From the NCBI GenBank assembly GCA_009792885.1, contig WMCF01000029.1, positions 9,239,478-9,303,477 of the forward strand: a stretch of DNA of 64,000 bases, written 5' to 3'. The notes below the pieces were generated by a model. That model was not told where the DNA came from, did no database searches, and saw only the letters and a list, made by a program, of their open reading frames with translations. Of the stretch, positions 1-11,300 are shown piece after piece. Numbering within the stretch: the first letter of the stretch is position 1; each line of letters opens with the position of its first letter. The position numbers were made by a program, and so were the translations under genes. The DNA comes from Eremophila alpestris peregrina (taxonomy: Eukaryota; Chordata; Aves; Passeriformes; Alaudidae).

Positions 1-2617
1 TGCGAAAAATTGTGAACTATGACTGGTAATGTTTGTGTGGTAAATCTCAAGTAGGTGATGGAGGTTGGAAGGGCAAGAAAAGGTTTTTTTAGGAGCTATT
101 TAAACCCACTGGAAGCATGATCTGCTGCTTTTCTCTTTGGCATGGCACCAGCTGAGTTGTGGACAGTGTGTAAACTGCTGCCTGCAGTTTTCCAGCATTG
201 CCACAATATGATGACAGTTCCATGTGACCACCTTTCTAATGAGGGATTATGTTGGGTTACAATTGTTGTCTTCACTGAAATGCAGGTTTTCTTATTTTTA
301 TTATTTTTCTGTAAAGCCTTTTCTATCTCCATGACATGAAAATTGATAAAGAATGATAATTTATTAAAAAAATTGTGTTAATTGCACGTTGATACCAAAT
401 TGTGATAGCCTGTGAGAAAAAATTGTCTATCCCAGTAGATGGGATAGAGACCTGAGTGTTTGAAGGGTAGAAACAGAACTGAATTTACATCTTGCACTAA
501 TGTTTCTCTGCCAAAACATGTCACTGAAGAAGTAAAACAGGAAATGCACAGTAAGAGTTAGACCACAGCAGGTGAACCCAAGGGGTCATTTCCTACCTGT
601 GTCATTAAATGACTCAAGAACTCCAGGTGGTTTATTACATCAGACTTTGTGGGGCTTCCCAAGAATGGCAGGTGGAACTCAGAAGTTTGAGTGGTAGCTT
701 CAAATAATTCAGTGGGAGGGGGAGAAAAAGCATTGAATTGAGTGTGAGACATAAAAGCTTTAAAATTGTCCTTCAAAAAGGACAGTATTTAAGTATTTGA
801 AAATAGTGTGAATATGCAGAACTGTTCTAGCCTGGAAATAACAGCCCACTTTGTAGTTCAACCTATTACTATTCTTAGCATGATTTAGAATCTGGGTGAA
901 ATGTTTCAAATCCTCACACCTGCTGCTTTGGAAAATCAGTTTTCTATCAGCCATACCTTTCCACAGAGTAGGAACTATTTTTAATTGTCATTTATTTTTC
1001 TTATCCTATAATTTACCTAGGTACTATAGATCAAAAAAGTGTATTTGAAGCTGTATAAACAAATAAGAATAATATCCCATTGTAAGCATGTTGCAGTGCT
1101 TGAGATGGACCTAGATTAACCTTACAGGAGTTGGGTTTAAAAAAAACCACCCCTCCTAAACCTAACAACAAATCCTTTAAAAAGAGGGAGAAAAAACACT
1201 CAACCAAACCCACACCCAATACAAATGTGTTACATACATCAGATAGCATTTTATAGTCTGTGCATACATATATTTACTGCTGTCCTCCCAAAGACTCTGG
1301 GAGAGGAACCTAGCAAAGGATGTGGTTCTTTACTGATTTCTATAGAAATCAGGTTTGGTTTGCTCTTGCAGTGCTCTTGCAAAATAAGAAAAAAACTCTG
1401 GAAGATCTCTTCAAAGGCATGTCATTGACTGCCATAGTGAAGGCTCTTGCTCCTGAGGCTTGTGATTTCTCTGTTACAACTAGCTCCAGTCAAGCTCTTT
1501 GCTTCTCTTATCTAAAAGCTGTTTCAGCTCTGCTTGGGACAGTGACATTCCTCCTGTAGTTCCTTGTCATTCATACTTCCTTCTGAAGATACATGCAAAC
1601 AAGTTAGTTTGCAAATCTGCCTTTTGACTTAAAAAGCAAGCTGAAATCCAATTGCTAATAAGCTGACTGTCCTATAAACAACTCTTAATTAGACCCGAAT
1701 ATTTTGGTCTCTTACATAACTCTGCTTGAGGGAACTTCCTTGCTGGGTTCTTAGCAAAAGAGATGCTGTTGCTGTGTGACTATGAAGCATGAACTGAGAA
1801 TGGTATCTACTAATCCTTATTATAATTACTGCCTGCTTGCATAGTAACCTTTCAAAGCTTATCCCTGGTTCATCTTGGTTTTACTGTGGGGATTTTTTTT
1901 GAAGTATTTTGTTTGTAAAATTTAGTACTGCGTGCTACAGATGAATGCAGTGAATTTTTCCTAGGTTCTTGAAGGTTTTGAAGGTACACTTGCATGTGTG
2001 GTGTGTGTGTACAGCCATAGTGGTTGAGCAGGGGTTTTCTTAGGGCAGGGGGGCATGTGAGATTTTTTGCATTTTAATTGTCTGTGCATATTTGCAAACA
2101 ATACACAATATTTAGTGCTGTTCAGTGTTAAGTTCCTTGTATTCTAATCAATGAAAGGAAGGGTTATGCTTTTCTGGTTGCTTGTTCAAGCTTCAAGAGC
2201 TCTGATGAGCCACTCCAGGCAGTGTGTGGTGTCTGAGGCTGTCAGGCTACTCCTGGACCCTCCAAGTTGATATCTTTGTGCTTACTGCCCATTTAGAACA
2301 TCAGCTTTTACTCTGCTTACTGCTCTTGCCTTCCTCTTTAAGCTATTAGAGGGAAACAGAGAGATATTGTTTTGTTTTCTTTCTGACCAGAAGAGATTCT
2401 AACCTTACTGACAACTTCAATCCAGTGTGATATTGGTGCATGAGTGATAGTGACCCCTGAAAACACCTCACTACACAGTTCCCAGTGGAGTGGCACCAAC
2501 CAGTGATGACATCTTCAATGTCTTGTCCAGCAAGGAGTTGATGATGGCCTGTGACATGTGGACATACATTTCAGGCATACAACCCACAGATGATAGTTTG
2601 GTTCCTATACCATGCTC

Positions 2618-2623
2618 TGGTGG
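2618..2623. repeat. Left target-site duplication of the 2.6-kb solo LTR (tggtgg)
   Basis: Identical hexamer directly beside the left LTR edge; its partner is at 3178-3183. A simple GT-rich motif, so slightly weaker proof than a complex one. Confidence 0.7.
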
Positions 2624-3177
2624 TCTGCCGTAGCTGCCGGTGAGCGGCGAGTCCCTTCCCGGTTAGTGCACGCCGCAGCGATACGGCAGTGAGTCCGGGC
2701 GGGGTGGGTTCTCTGAGGTCCCCAGGCTACTCGAGTCAGCAGACGGCTATGGTCACTCTAGTAAAGAGGGAGTCTCTCACAGGGGGCTTCAAGGAATCTT
2801 TATTGCTCCTAAAGCCAGCCTGCCAGAGCGCGGGTCTGCTCCGTGCAGGGGCTTATACCCGTAACCAGCAACCAATCACAGTACAGGAATTTCCTGACGG
2901 ACATACACTATCCAGCAATCACGGGGAGGAATGGAGAGCCCGCTTCTGCCCACCAATCGCCTTCGATCCCAGGCAGAAGCCTCTGGAATATCGGGCGGGT
3001 TTTGGGGTACAGACAGCGAGCCCGGGGAGGGGTGCATGGGGGGTTTACAGCCGCGGCGGTGGGGGAACAAAGGGGACCCGATCCGGAGGTGGGGAAAGGT
3101 CTGGGAAGGTGCCACCGCGGCGGGATGGGGGGAAAGGAGGAGGGTCAGCCTTAGTCACAGGAACATAAATCCCAACA
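2624..3177 (-). mobile_element. Solo LTR of an endogenous retrovirus, minus strand, with 6-bp target duplication
   Basis: A 554-bp CpG-rich block in AT-rich DNA, flanked by tggtgg at 2618-2623 and 3178-3183. Read on the minus strand it begins TGTTGG and has inverted CCAAT boxes (ATTGG, from 2954-2958 and 2871-2875), a TATAAG box near 2856, and an AATAAA signal at 2804-2799, the usual U3-R-U5 order. The 3' end reads GGCAGA rather than the canonical CA, perhaps a mutation. There is no internal retroviral sequence, so it is a solo LTR left by recombination. A 6-bp duplication fits alpha- or beta-retrovirus-like families (inference). Open frames in it are not genes. Confidence 0.85.
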
Positions 3178-3183
3178 TGGTGG
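3178..3183. repeat. Right target-site duplication of the 2.6-kb solo LTR (tggtgg)
   Basis: Identical to 2618-2623 and directly follows the LTR terminus ccaaca. Confidence 0.7.
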
Positions 3184-6100
3184 TGAATTAGCATAGTTTT
3201 GTAAGTAAGTCTGTTAATGGCACCCCTTAAGCCCTGTTAAGGGCATTGTGGTATCAGTGAGTTACAAATTGACAGCCCAGGAGCACTGAAGAGAGGGCTC
3301 TGTGGAAGGTGCAGTGTCACCTCTTTTATTATAAGATGCTAACAAGGTGCCATTGTGAGTTTAGAGTAAAATGGGTGTTGTTGCTGTCCATGCCTGTGCA
3401 ATCAGCTGCCTCTGCCTGCCCTGTGGTTCCATTATGCTCCATTTTTGAAGGATGGTGCTTTCATTTGCATTCATAATTTTGGAAGTATGCAAAGCTATCA
3501 GTTCAACTGGGTTTGTACTTCAGAGTGCATTTTGCTCATGCAAGTCTTAGCAAGGACCACTCCACTAAACAAATATTTCATATGTGCAACAGAAGTAGAT
3601 GCTCAGCCTCTGTGAGCAACAGGAAATGTCATGTGTCCTGTTTAGCTGGTGTCTAGTGCCAGCAGGTAGTTGGTGGCAATACTGAAAAGCACAGAGGACT
3701 CCTGTTCCATTGGATTTTGTTATAGAGTTATTCTGTTATAAAAATGTGTAGCTATGTCTCTACTAGCATGTAAACATACAGGCTTTTAGGCTGTGACAGT
3801 CTCATGACCTAGATTTGTGTTTGCTCAAGCTTGAATGAGCCAGTTAAGAAATCTCTCCAGGGAGACAGAGGAGACAGACCTTTACTAAATCATGGCAGAG
3901 CTTTGCTTTTACCCATAGCACCGGCAGTAAGAGCCTTGCTTTAATTGGGTGGGTGTGGTCTGTGTTTGGCAGTGTCAGTGGTGGCTGTTCCACATTTCTT
4001 GGTTTGGAAATGCAGGTGGTTTTGGGCTCTGTGTTACCTCAACACTCAGTTGGCAAGGATGTGAAATGCACATACCCTCATAGCATTGGGCTGACATTTT
4101 GCATTCTCTGTTTGCTTAACACTGCAGTTCAGAATATACAGATAAAATCATGGCCTCATCAGCTCAGCCACCACAGATATGAGGGTGGGAAGGGTATGAA
4201 TTAAGCCAGGTGAGGAGGTAAATGATCAGGGAGGTCACTGTGCACTAACTGGTCTCCCCTCTAAAACCCCTTTCTCCCATGCATCTTTATTCTGCTGTTT
4301 TATTTTATGCCTTTGGTTTGAAATAGTTGATTCCTGTTGAAATTATGTGATGCAAACTTCTATCCTTGTCAGTATTGAGAGAAACAGCCATTTACCTTGT
4401 GTTACATGGTTCTTGAGAGACCTTGTAAAATACTTGTTGAGATAACTCTGCTGCCCTTTGCCTTGGTCTGTCTCTGGGTACAGCAGCTGATGAGGTCAGT
4501 GCCACCTTCCCAGTCTAGCAGAGCTGGACTCTCAGGTACAGTTTAGGTTCTTGGGAAATCTTTTCTGGAATTGTGGTTTTATCATGTTAGTTATCTCAGC
4601 TGGGTGATGTGGACTGGAGATCTGTTTTGTACATTACCTGAGACTTGCAGTCAGAGTATTGATTTGACTTGAGAAGTTTTCAGTAGTGTAGGGTTGGATC
4701 CTCACTTAATGAGCCTGACAAAAAATTGTGGAAGCTCTCCAACTAGGGTAGGTCTGAATTTGATCATATGTGTGTCATCCATCTCAGTGCTTTTAACATT
4801 TTAACAGAGACACATTCACAAACAGCAGACAACTCACTTTTGCATCCTCTTACAGAAGGTTTTTTAAGGAGCTGCTTGGGAAAGCCATTTATTGGTGAAG
4901 CAAAAGTGGGACAACGATGTTTGAGAGTAAATCCATTTGAGAGCAAAAGCTGTTCATTCACTATGGTAGCACAGACAGTGTGTAGAAATTACTGTTCATT
5001 TGGAAAAAGCTTTTCTGGATGGAGGAATGAATAAATTCATTTGTTACTCAGCTTTGGCAGTCCTACTAGGTGTTGGTTAGTTATGTTTTGCTCCTCTTGA
5101 ATGACACCAGGAGGAAAAGCAATTTTAAATTCATTTCCAGTGGACATTAAGGGTGGGGGTGTTCTGGCATCAACTTTCTTCCTGTTAATTTGGGGACATT
5201 TCTCAAACAAATATGTTGGAGCTTTTGTCCAAATTATTAGTTTGTGTCTTGCAATAGGCAATTCACAGATTTATTTCATTTCAGGGAAAATATACTTAAT
5301 ATCTTTTAATATGTATAAGTGTTTTGTCAAAGAACATTGTATTTAATGATCAAATTTCACTGAAAATACCTCCATTACAAGGTATGAAAAGATGTTTAGT
5401 TTTGTGAATATTGGTCCTTAGATTTTTCAGTTATTAATTGAGTAGTAACAGCATTCTAACTCTAGTGAGAATGTGTCCAGGCAGAGCTTTGGGGAAGGAT
5501 GCAGAGACTCAGCTGAGACTTGCAGGAGGGCTTTGAAAATGCAGTGCAAGTATCTGCTCCAGCTTTGTCCTGCCAGGGGAGCAGAGCCTGTGGTGACCCA
5601 GCTGGGACAGGGCTTCCCTCCTGCTCCCGTGGGTGCTGCTGCCACAGACATTCTGGTTATTGTGTATAATCACTCCTTAACCCACAGGCACACATTGCTC
5701 CTGCTTGAAGCTGCTTTAAGAACCTTATTGCTGCTTCATTCTTGTTTGACTTTTCAGCCCTTGATAACATCTTGGGATAATATCTTATTGTTTTATCTTA
5801 TACCATATTATCTTGGCTAGTACACATTTGAAATATTTGTGCTTGTTTGCTTTGTTGGCGAGGTATCTCTGTGAGCACCTCATGAATGCAAGCACTGCTT
5901 AGAATTGTGTTTTGTTCAGATTTTCCAGAACATGAGCCCTGTGATGGTTCAGCTCCAGGCCCTGATGTACACACTGATATGTATCTGCAGGCTCTGTGTT
6001 CTCTCAGTTATGCTCTGTGGCTTTTTTAAGAGCTTGAAGCTGCTGCTATCTTTCCCAAAGCTGTCAGATTCATAATTTATTATTCCAGTCTCCCACCTTA

Positions 6101-7840
6101 CAAGCACAGATCAGTCACAGTCTGATTTAGAAATTTCCTACTTTATTACTCACAGAGAATTAGACAGTACAAGGCAAACTGTTTCATGTAAAATTTTCTT
6201 AATTTCCAGGGTCTTTTAAACTTTTGGTCAGCTGTTCCACTGACTGAGTCATTTTGGGTGAAGCACAGAGTCCATTACTTGCACAGAGAAATATTTCAAT
6301 GTGGTGTGAATCAATGTATAGAAGATAAAGGGAATATGGAAGATATTTTTCCCTTGTTTTTCTCTGTGATCTCAGCCCTTTTTTTTTTTGACCAAGTTCT
6401 TAGTTCTTTTGAGAAAAAACAGCTGTCCTGTTCTGGCTGTTACCCAGGAGATGGAAACTGCCAGTCCCATTTATTACTGCAAGCCAAGTGGGGAGATTTA
6501 GAGCCTGAGGATAATCTGGAGAAGGCAAATGCAAACCTTTCTGTTGAGTTTGAGAACACAGTGTTGAAGGAAGCTGATAAGTCATGAGCTCTGTTTCAGA
6601 TGAAGCATCTTTTGGTGTGTCTGAAACCAAGAGCACTGAACTGAAGGAAACCAGACCACTGACGTATTTAGGTCCTTCCTTCTTTGGGTTGAATTAGACT
6701 CTGGAAAAAAAAAAACACACACAGTAACAGGTTCCCAACTTGTAAAAGTGCATGAAAGATATCAGGGTAAATTTGCATGTCTGTTTATCTAGGGAAGGGA
6801 AAATATTCTTTTGCAGAGTATAGAACCTAGGTTGAAAACTTGTGTGAGGGAGAACCATCCAAAATGCAGAAATAGTAAAAAGAAAAATAGAGCAGCTTAG
6901 CTGTGGATGTTGTAGACTCCATTTTGATGGAGCTTTGGCAGAATGGAATAAATGAGCATCTGGCAGGGACAGCATAGGGATGCATCATTTTTGCAATGCA
7001 AGGCTCTGTGCTAGGCTGCCTTTTGATGTTCTTACTGACATCCATGTTTTTGGTTTATGTGGTGCACGATCACAGAGTGAAACTTTCAAAAAGCTAGAAA
7101 CCTGAACAATGTACTTTTAAAAGAATATTCTCTGAGAAACAGGACCCCTGGTTATTTTTAAGTTAGCCAGTAGAGCATTGTGTCACACTGACAAGAGTAC
7201 ACCTTGCTTCTTTGGGGATTCTAGTGCATTCTGTATTTATGGAGAAAGGTTTTAAGTTCTGAAGAGTTCTTGGAGATCATTGTGGAAAAGTCTAGTGATG
7301 GAAGTGGTTTGGACTGTTAAAACAGCAAGGAAGACACTGGAGACAAAACCCAGACTATCTACAAAATGAAACAATACAAAAAGCATCTGTAGCGTCCTGT
7401 TTCTGTAAAAAATGCTGTCAGATTTGGTGTAGTTTCTGAAATATCACTGAAATGAAAAATAACTCATTCTTGAAGCTCTCTGTAACTGTGCAATAGGCTA
7501 AAAACATCTAGCAGGTCTATGTGGAGACTTGAGAAAAACCATAACACTGCATTTCACACTTGAGAATCTTCAGCACAGAGTAGTTATGTGCTATGAAAAT
7601 CCTACTTTTGATGAAATAGTTATTTTAAGCTGTTGGTTACCAGCTAGTCTAAATGAGCTAATAAAAATATGTGATGAGAGAAAAATCATTTCTGTCAGCA
7701 GTAAATAGGTTGCCAATATACCCAATAAGCGTGTTGGTTTTTTATGCACCACTTCAACCTACCTCAAAGAAAGCATGAGCATTTAATACGTGTACACAAG
7801 TTTTTGAAAAATGAATTTTCATTTTACCACAAAAAATACA

Positions 7841-8027
7841 TGTTGGGGCCAGCTTCTACATGTTGGGGCCAGCTTCTACATGTTGGGGCCAGCTTCTACA
7901 TGTTGGGGCCAGCTTCTACATGTTGGGGCCANTGGGGCCAGCTTCTACATGTTGGGGCCAGCTTCTACATGTTGGGGCCAGCTTCTACATGTTGGGGCCA
8001 GCTTCTACATGTTGGGGCCAGCTTCTA
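7841..8027 (+). repeat. 20-bp minisatellite, about nine copies, interrupted by an N
   Basis: The unit tgttggggccagcttctaca repeats without mismatch: four full copies (7841-7920), a truncated one to 7931, the N at 7932, then a truncated copy, three full copies and a partial one to 8027. The phase jumps at the N: about 12 bases of the unit are missing there, so the assembly has probably collapsed an array of unknown length. Each unit carries one GGGG run. It ends 148 bp before the first coding exon's acceptor. Confidence 0.97.
7932..7932. other. Undetermined base / assembly gap inside the minisatellite
   Basis: The only non-ACGT position I saw. Repeat phase on its two sides does not agree, so it stands for missing sequence rather than one unread base. 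Confidence 0.9.
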
Positions 8028-8175
8028 GCTTGATGAGACCAGTGAGACATTATATAAAATGCATTTGAATAAATGTCGTTTTACTGAACGAGTTTCATTT
8101 GTTTAACGAAGACCTGAGTGTATTAAAGCATTCAATGGAAAACTGTGAGCAACAATGCCCTTGCTGCTTTTTCAG

Positions 8176-8210
8176 GTACTTTAGTAGGAGCTCCCAAGTG
8201 GCTTGGCACC
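8176..8210 (+). other. TLN2: 5' UTR part of the first coding exon of TLN2
   Basis: A pyrimidine-rich tract ending in cag at 8173-8175 gives a good acceptor, so about 35 nt of leader precede the ATG. This means at least one upstream non-coding exon, which I could not place. Two further AG dinucleotides (8183-8184, 8186-8187) could serve as alternative acceptors. The leader is open in frame with the ATG. Confidence 0.65.
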
Positions 8211-8346
8211 ATGGTGGCCCTGTCCCTGAAGATCTGTGTCCGTCAGTGCAATGTGGTGAAGACGATGCAGTTTGAGCCCTCCACGGCCGTGTACGATGCC
8301 TGCAGAGTGATCCGGGAGCGAGTGCCCGAGGCACAGACAGGGCAGG
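8211..8346 (+). CDS. TLN2: TLN2 coding exon 1 (residues 1-45, F0)
   Basis: Starts MVALSLKICVRQCNVV, the talin-2 N-terminus; talin-1 is two residues shorter here. It encodes the first part of F0, the ubiquitin-like subdomain that binds Rap1. Ends after one base of codon 46 at a gtgagt donor. The exon is clearly more GC-rich than its surroundings. Confidence 0.98.
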
Positions 8347-11300
8347 GTGAGTGCCCAGCTTCTCCTCACTCCCTTCACTGCCTGAACTGAAAGTGCACAT
8401 TAACCCATGGGGGCTTTTGATAGTGGCCTGTTTCTTCGTTTATTTGGTTTTTTGGGGGTTTTTTTATTTAAGTTGTAGGGCTCTGGAGTGAAATGAAACA
8501 GGTGCGAGCAGATTTTTAAGTGACAGAAAAGGAGCTGAGTTGTGTTTCTTCCTTTTGTCCTGACAAATCCACACAAAGGCTTTCCCACAATGGATGTTTT
8601 TAGTGATACTTGGACTTCTTAAATAAATATCTTGTTTGTCTAAAAGATGAGGAATTGCTCTCCTGCTTGGAGAGCTTTTTTTTTTGTATTACCTACTTAA
8701 AGCAGTGTTTCTGGCAATGTTTTCTAAGAAAATCTGCACAGACTTATTTTGTGCCTCAGCAAAGGAAAGGACAACATGAATTACAAAAGAATGGCTGGAT
8801 ACTTCCAAAATGTGCAAAGAGAAATGCTTGAAACTGGTTATTAACTAAAATCTTCACCATGCTGTGCATACTGTAGTTACCATGGAGCTACATGTTAATC
8901 AGATGTAACTGTCTCTGTACCTATTGAGCAAATTAGGTGAATACAGACTGGGAAACACCATGGACAAAAAATCTGGTTTTAACACAGAGTTGTCAAACAA
9001 TTCAGGTACTTTAAAGCCCTTTGGTGCTGCATTGTATATAATGCTACCAGAATGTAATTCTTAAAACAAGTTGTTTATTGAGGTTTAAGCTCTCAGCCTT
9101 TACAACCATTTCAAAAATCTTGTCTGAATTGTTAGAAGAACTTTGTAGTAATGGACTTCATTAGTCTTACTGAGAGTTACTTCTCCTTTGCAGGAGTCCT
9201 TTGGAACTCTAGATACAGAGCCTCAGTTTTCAGATAAAAGTTGTGCATTTTTCCCATGCTGGTGTCTCAAGGCAGTGATTGTAGACAGCTGTTGAATTTG
9301 GAGAAGTCGAGTGATAAATATCCCTGAACATCATGAACCTCAAAGAAAACCCAAGGAATTCTCAGATCTTGTAGTAGGGTTTTTCCTTTACTGATGATAG
9401 CAGTACAGTTAGAGACTTCAATAAATGAAGTTAAGTGATGAATAGAAATGTTTCCAAGATACCCTTTCCCTTTCTTGGTGGCTTAAAATGTGTGTGTTTG
9501 CCTGTTAGTTCAGAAGACTCACAGTGCTGCAGTACAGTTGATAAACTGGTTCTGCACAACAGAACATGTACTTCTGGCTGTCAGCTGTGCACATTTCACT
9601 TGTCCCACAAGCCTGGTCCCAGCACAAAGGTGGCCATGACTTTCATGTTGTGCAGCTCCTGCTGTTTCATGACCAGGTGCCTGCAGCACAAACGAGTATC
9701 AGAGCAGTGTCTGTGCTTCCTTGGTGCTGCTGTGCTCTCTGCAAGGCACTTGGCTTCTAAAGGTCACAACCTATTTATAGGCACAAATTCTAAAATCTTA
9801 CAGAAGTGATTCTGTGTTGAATCTGTATCAGAAAAACCCCTATATGTATAGACTACTTGACCTTCCAGGGGAATTTTTATTAAGGTCAGCAGGGAAAGTT
9901 TTTTGTCTGACTGAGTCGCTTTTGGAAGGGTTCTTCCTTTTAAATTGGATATCTGTGAGTCAGTTACACTTCTGTCAAGTGTAAGATCTTTTACATAGTT
10001 GCATAAGTAATCATGTGTTTAAGGTAAATGCTGTTAAATGTAAATTATTGCTATGAATGGCATTTAAAGATGAAATGTTATCAGAAAAGTGTAGGGTTTT
10101 TACCTGGCTTTCTGCCCAAAGGCTCCCAACACATGGCTGGCAGTAGCCAAGGTAGGCCCAGAGCTGCTGTAGCAGACTCTGCACTGCTGGCTGTGACAAG
10201 GGGCATCAGCTTCACCTGCAGGACTGCAAACAGAGCCAGCTCAGCTGCTCAGTGCTTGGTAGTGAAGTATCATCTGTACTGATTCCTCATGCATATGGAT
10301 AGGCCTTAAATTAACAGTCATCATACTTCATTTAGTGCATCTGGAGTTTAGTCTTTGAAACTTGTGAAAATGTTATAATTTACTTCTGAAAGAATCAATT
10401 GACATTGTTTAGCCTTAAAAAGGTACAAGTTTTTTGCTGTGTTTGCTATGAATGTAATTCTGGAAGCCTGGTATATTTTTAAATACCTAAACCTGAATCA
10501 TCTACCAGAAAGATTCCCAAGTTTATAATAAACTCTTTTTGTGGAGGGTTGAAAGCAAACTGTGTTTTGAAAATAGAACTGCTGCTTGAAATAGTACACT
10601 ATGGTTAAGGCCAGACTTGTTTGTATTTTTGGTTAGTCAAGTCCAAAGCAGGACCTGTGAGCATTTCAAGAAGGTTGTCTCAAAGAAAACTAGTTACAAA
10701 TATAGTGTACAGTAGATGTGATGGCACAGTAAAGCTTTTGCTCAAGTCTTCTGTAAAGCCTGAGGTACCCTGCTATCTGCTGCTAAACGAAATATTTCAT
10801 CAGGCACAGAAAACAAATTCTATCCAAGTTTAGAATGGAAGGTAAGTGTAAATGAGGCTTAATCCTGAAGCTGAACAGCCCTGAATAAAGCCATGTTGGC
10901 TTCATTAGGTTTGCTATGTTTCAGTGTGTCTCTGTCTGTTCTGTTGCACAGCCTCTGACTATGGATTGTTCCTGTCAGATGATGATCCTCGAAAAGGTAT
11001 ATGGCTGGAGGCTGGAAGAACACTGGATTATTACATGCTGAGAAATGGGGTATGGTGCAACTCTGCTGCTTCCTTCATCACCATGTTCTTAGAAAACTTG
11101 TTTCCTAAATAGCAAGAAGAATGTTTAGCATTTGGAGGGGGAGGAGGGCCTTGAGTCTGTTCCTGGACTTGACCTGTGCCTCAGATGTCAGTTTTTTCCT
11201 GCATTCAGGCTGTGACTGTGAGCTGCTGTGCTCAGTTGTCTTCATAGAATGACTACCAGAAAGTTTAAAAATAACTTTTTTTACATGCTTTGTATTTGAT

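Larger units (their letters stand above)
1..8175. other. Non-coding DNA 5' of the first TLN2 coding exon (presumed 5' intron)
   Basis: AT-rich DNA without a supported gene. TLN2 in other vertebrates has distant non-coding first exons, so this is probably intron; the acceptor at 8175 supports that. It holds one solo LTR and the 20-bp minisatellite, listed separately. No CpG-island promoter was seen: the only CpG-rich block is the LTR. Open frames here are short and unsupported. Confidence 0.6.

Noticed and set aside
2689..3168. 159-codon open frame on the + strand
   Set aside because: Lies entirely in the solo LTR, antisense to it; Gly/Arg-rich from CpG content only.
2624..3177. CpG island promoter of TLN2
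   Set aside because: The block has LTR signals in minus orientation and a target duplication, so it is better explained as a retroviral LTR.
7744..8028. Repetitive peptide frames over the minisatellite (MLGPASTCWGQL-like)
   Set aside because: Produced by a 20-bp repeat that shifts frame; intronic and interrupted by an N.
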